The notes under the pieces: model-generated
The model's database searches: none
What the model was told of the DNA's origin: nothing
The model's input: only the letters and a program-made list of their open reading frames with translations
Part shown: piece by piece, positions 61,713-64,000 of the stretch
Numbering within the stretch: position 1 is the stretch's first letter
How the letters are laid out: every line of letters starts with the position of its first letter
Assembly: GCF_016919065.1 (NCBI RefSeq)
Contig: NZ_JAFFQA010000018.1
Location: 24,710 to 88,709 of the forward strand
Direction of reading: 5' to 3'
Length of the DNA stretch: 64,000 nucleotides
From: Desulfobulbus rhabdoformis
Lineage (GTDB): Bacteria; Desulfobacterota; Desulfobulbia; Desulfobulbales; Desulfobulbaceae
Translations under genes and position numbers: made by a program

Positions 61713-63266
61713 TTAATGGACTGTTGAGTGGTAGTAATCGGCTCCACGGATGTTGCCGTGTTCAACTGGTTTGCTGCTCTTCTCGTTGTTAACCAGCGTT
61801 TTTTGATCCAGGCCGTTTTTGAGAATGGACTCGATGGACCGGTAGGAGAGCGCGTTGATCTTGAGTGCTCGTGCACATGCTGCTTCCAGCCGTTCATCGC
61901 TATAGGCTTTACCCAGCCTGAGAATGCCCAGCAGGCTTCGGTAGGCCTGCTGTGGGTGTTGGCGCTGGACCAACAGCGTTTCGGTGAGCAGGAGCGCCTG
62001 CGGCCCGATTTTGGCTGCCCAGCGTTTGAACCGTTCAGGATTCCATTCCGAGTATTTCTGGTGATTGAGGGGCATGTGTGCTTTGACGGTGGTGTGGCGA
62101 CCGCGAAGAGTACTGCGGAGATGGCTGGCTATACGTCGATTCCGGTAAAAACATTCGACCGTGTGCGCGGTATAGCGAACATCCAGTTTCTTCTTCACTA
62201 GGGTATAGGGGACGGAGTAATAGTGGCCCTCCACTTCCACATGATAATCAAGGTGGACGGTCGCCTTTTTCCAATAGGCCAACTCGTAGGGAGTAAGGGG
62301 AAGTGGTTTGAGGGCGGGCTGGTCAATCTCGCAAAAACGGCTGTGGCGGGTGCCGGGGAGTTTCTTGAACTGTTTGGTGTTCAGGATCTGCAGCAGCCGT
62401 TGTATTTCCCGGTTTAAATCCGCGAGATTGAAGAAGGTGTATTTGCGCAACCTTGCCAAGATCCACCGCTCCACCAGGAGTACACCGGCTTCCGCCTTGG
62501 CCTTGTCACGCGGTTTTCTGGGACGAGCAGGCAGGACCACGGTCTGATAATGTCGTGCCAGGTCGTGATAGGTTGGGTTGATGTCGGGCTCATACTTACA
62601 GGTTTTGATGACACCGCTTTTGAGATTATCGGGAACAACAGCCTCCGGAACTCCGCCGAGAAAATTGAAGGCCCGCACATGCGATCCTATCCAATCTTCA
62701 AGCTGCTGGCTGAGTGTGGCTTCCGCGTAGGTGTAATTGCTCGCCCCCAGTACAGCAACAAAGATCTGGGCATTACGGATCTCGCCCGTGCTTGGATCGA
62801 TGACATCTATGGTTTGTCCGGCATAATCGACAAAGAGTTTTTCGCCTGCCCGGTGCTCATGGCGCATCACCACATTCAGTCTGGCGGCCCACTCTCGATA
62901 CCGCTGACAAAACCAGCTGTATTGGTAGCCGTCTGGGTGTTGCTCCTTGTACTCCTGCCATAACAGGTTCAAGGTGACATGCTTGCGTGATTGCAGCTCC
63001 CTATGGACTTCCTGAAAATCAGGGAACAGCCGGGAGCTGTTGGCTGGTGTGGGCGGTGGAAATAGTCGCTGTTCAAGCTCTGTATCACCAAGTTCCTCAG
63101 GCAACGGCCAACGCAGCCCGGCATTCCTGGCACGTTGCAGGTAATCGCCAACAGTACTGCTCCCTATGCCGCAACTCAAACCGATTTCCCGGTTACTGCG
63201 ACGTAGGTCATGTTTGAGGCGTAACACCTCTCGTATTTTGCGCATAGATACCCTCTTGCCTGGCAT
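61713..63266 (-). CDS. istA: IS21-family transposase IstA
   Basis: A 517-residue DDE transposase. N-terminal helix-turn-helix (RRSNREIGLSCGIGSSTVGD), catalytic core with Asp in GEKLFVDYAGQTIDVI, second Asp in AVVPDNLKSGVIK and Glu in PRDKAKAEAGVLLV, and a C-terminal beta-barrel region (YHVEVEGHYYSVPYTLV). The length is normal for the family. The ATG at 63266 follows AAGGAGGGGTTC. Apparently intact. Confidence 0.95.
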   Translation of the reverse strand: MPGKRVSMRKIREVLRLKHDLRRSNREIGLSCGIGSSTVGDYLQRARNAGLRWPLPEELGDTELEQRLFPPPTPANSSRLFPDFQEVHRELQSRKHVTLNLLWQEYKEQHPDGYQYSWFCQRYREWAARLNVVMRHEHRAGEKLFVDYAGQTIDVIDPSTGEIRNAQIFVAVLGASNYTYAEATLSQQLEDWIGSHVRAFNFLGGVPEAVVPDNLKSGVIKTCKYEPDINPTYHDLARHYQTVVLPARPRKPRDKAKAEAGVLLVERWILARLRKYTFFNLADLNREIQRLLQILNTKQFKKLPGTRHSRFCEIDQPALKPLPLTPYELAYWKKATVHLDYHVEVEGHYYSVPYTLVKKKLDVRYTAHTVECFYRNRRIASHLRSTLRGRHTTVKAHMPLNHQKYSEWNPERFKRWAAKIGPQALLLTETLLVQRQHPQQAYRSLLGILRLGKAYSDERLEAACARALKINALSYRSIESILKNGLDQKTLVNNEKSSKPVEHGNIRGADYYHSTVH

Positions 63267-63628
63267 GAACCCCTCCTTGATTATTTCTTTGAAGAAAGGG
63301 TTTTATACCATCTGGTTCTATGCGTCGTTTCGCTCCGAAAATGGTGACCGGAATGGTCTGGAATCAGTGACCGGGATCGAATGGAATCACTGGCCGGAAT
63401 GAAATGGAATCACTGGCCGAGATCAAATGGAATGGGTGGCCGGGATCGTCTGGAATTCGCACCCTGGCGTCTTTTTCACGAACAGCGATGTATAGAGTTG
63501 CGAGAAAAGCGATCCCAACGTGCAAAAGGCTCTTGCCCTTTTGTTTCATCCATGGTTAATTAACGCCTCGCCGCTGCCGAGCAGCATCAAGCAGCGACGG
63601 AAACATTTGAGATCAAATAAAAAAATGA

Positions 63629-63657
63629 TTGACAACGTTTCGAAAACATGATAGACT
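63629..63657 (+). promoter_or_regulatory. rRNA operon promoter
   Basis: TTGACA (63629-63634), 17 bases, TAGACT (63652-63657). About 35 bases downstream lies TGATCTTTGAAAACTGAA (63690-63707), a boxA-like antitermination sequence usual in rRNA leaders. Confidence 0.8.
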
Positions 63658-63783
63658 AATTGACGCAGCTTGCGGAACGCAAGCGCTTTTGATCTTTGAA
63701 AACTGAACAGTAAGAGCGGGCCAAGTAGTTTTTTTTGGTTTTTGATTGATTAGCACCAATCATTTGTGATTGGTCAGGATATT

Positions 63784-64000
63784 AAACTGGAGAGTTTGAT
63801 CCTGGCTCAGAACGAACGCTGGCGGCGTGCTTAACACATGCAAGTCGAACGCGAAAGAGTTCTTCGGAACTTGAGTAGAGTGGCGCACGGGTGAGTAACG
63901 CGTAGATAACCTGTCTTGATGTCTGGAATAACCAGCCGAAAGGCTGACTAATACCGGATGGTCTTTCATTTTATAAGAATTGAAAGTAAAGGTGGCCTCT
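63784..64000 (+). rRNA. 16S ribosomal RNA, 5' part (continues beyond window)
   Basis: The first 217 bases, opening AAACTGGAGAGTTTGATCCT and with GAACGAACGCTGGCGGCGTG and GGCGCACGGGTGAGTAACGC in the expected places. The signature region is consistent with Desulfobulbaceae by recollection; comparison with a database was not possible. Confidence 0.98.

Larger units (their letters stand above)
60819..63461 (-). mobile_element. IS21-family insertion sequence, complete
   Basis: A 2643-bp element with ends TGCGTATTCCAG and, inverted, TGCGAATTCCAGACGATCC (5'-TG ... CA-3'). It is flanked on both sides by the direct repeat CCCTGG (60813-60818, 63462-63467). Inside each end lies an array of about 20-bp units of the type GGCCAGTGATTCCATT, two to three at the left and four to five at the right, the multiple transposase sites characteristic of IS21. 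It carries istA and istB in order on the minus strand. It stands about 320 bases before the rRNA operon. Confidence 0.93.

Noticed and set aside
60779..63552. A 43-codon frame restored when the IS21 element is removed
   Set aside because: It lacks any motif and spans a spacer with terminator upstream; chance is sufficient to explain it.

Overview
The window is chromosomal DNA from a Gram-negative, anaerobic, motile bacterium. The most likely source is a sulfate-reducing member of the Desulfobulbaceae (Desulfobacterota). Evidence for this is the partial 16S rRNA at the right edge, a periplasmic CbiK-type cobaltochelatase as known from Desulfovibrio, several TonB systems, a probable selenoprotein and sigma-54 signalling genes. 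The species assignment is inference; no database search was possible.

Left part (1-7 kb): a truncated membrane protein, a TPR protein, a secreted Gly/Lys-rich protein, a flavin reductase, a trypsin-fold protein with all three catalytic residues changed plus TPRs, an ArsC/LMW-PTP-like protein and a CNNM/CBS membrane protein.

Corrinoid and cobalt region (7-25 kb): two divergent operons, each headed by a cobalamin riboswitch with its own terminator, start around 18.2-18.4 kb. Leftward run a DUF4019 lipid-free secreted protein, an exported BtuF-CbiZ fusion, an exported and membrane-anchored CobN, then (after a block of repeats) a DUF2162 membrane protein, an ExbB-type channel, a DUF2149 ExbD-like protein and a TonB-dependent receptor. 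Rightward run DUF3450, TtpC, ExbB, ExbD, TonB, a TPR protein and an exported CbiK. A third cobalamin riboswitch at 38 kb controls another TonB-dependent receptor, followed by a NitT/TauT-type ABC transporter. Together they look like a corrinoid-repressed system that takes up and handles cobalt and tetrapyrroles outside the cytoplasm.

Middle (25-42 kb): acyltransferase, ferritin-like protein, Mut7-C nuclease, HIT protein, a HesB/IscA-like selenoprotein read through UGA, an HD hydrolase, a DEAD-box helicase fused to a cold-shock domain, a hybrid kinase, a nitroreductase and a short flagellin.

Signalling and transport (43-55 kb): a sigma-54 promoter with upstream repeats leads into response regulators, a CBS protein, a DASS-family anion transporter, an NhaD antiporter, two sigma-54 activators (one with a dead receiver), a NifX-like protein, a Cache histidine kinase and a kinase-like protein lacking a recognisable ATP site.

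Right part (55-64 kb): metK, ahcY and a methyltransferase, then a gene-free stretch with two probable small RNAs carrying C-rich loops, a NifX-like protein, an intact IS21-family element with a 6-bp target duplication, and the promoter and start of an rRNA operon.

Three families of short non-coding repeats are scattered through the intergenic spaces: a 140-160 bp palindromic element, a 117-119 bp REP-like element and an element bounded by CCTGAATCCGTGA. One copy of the third is inserted inside a copy of the first.
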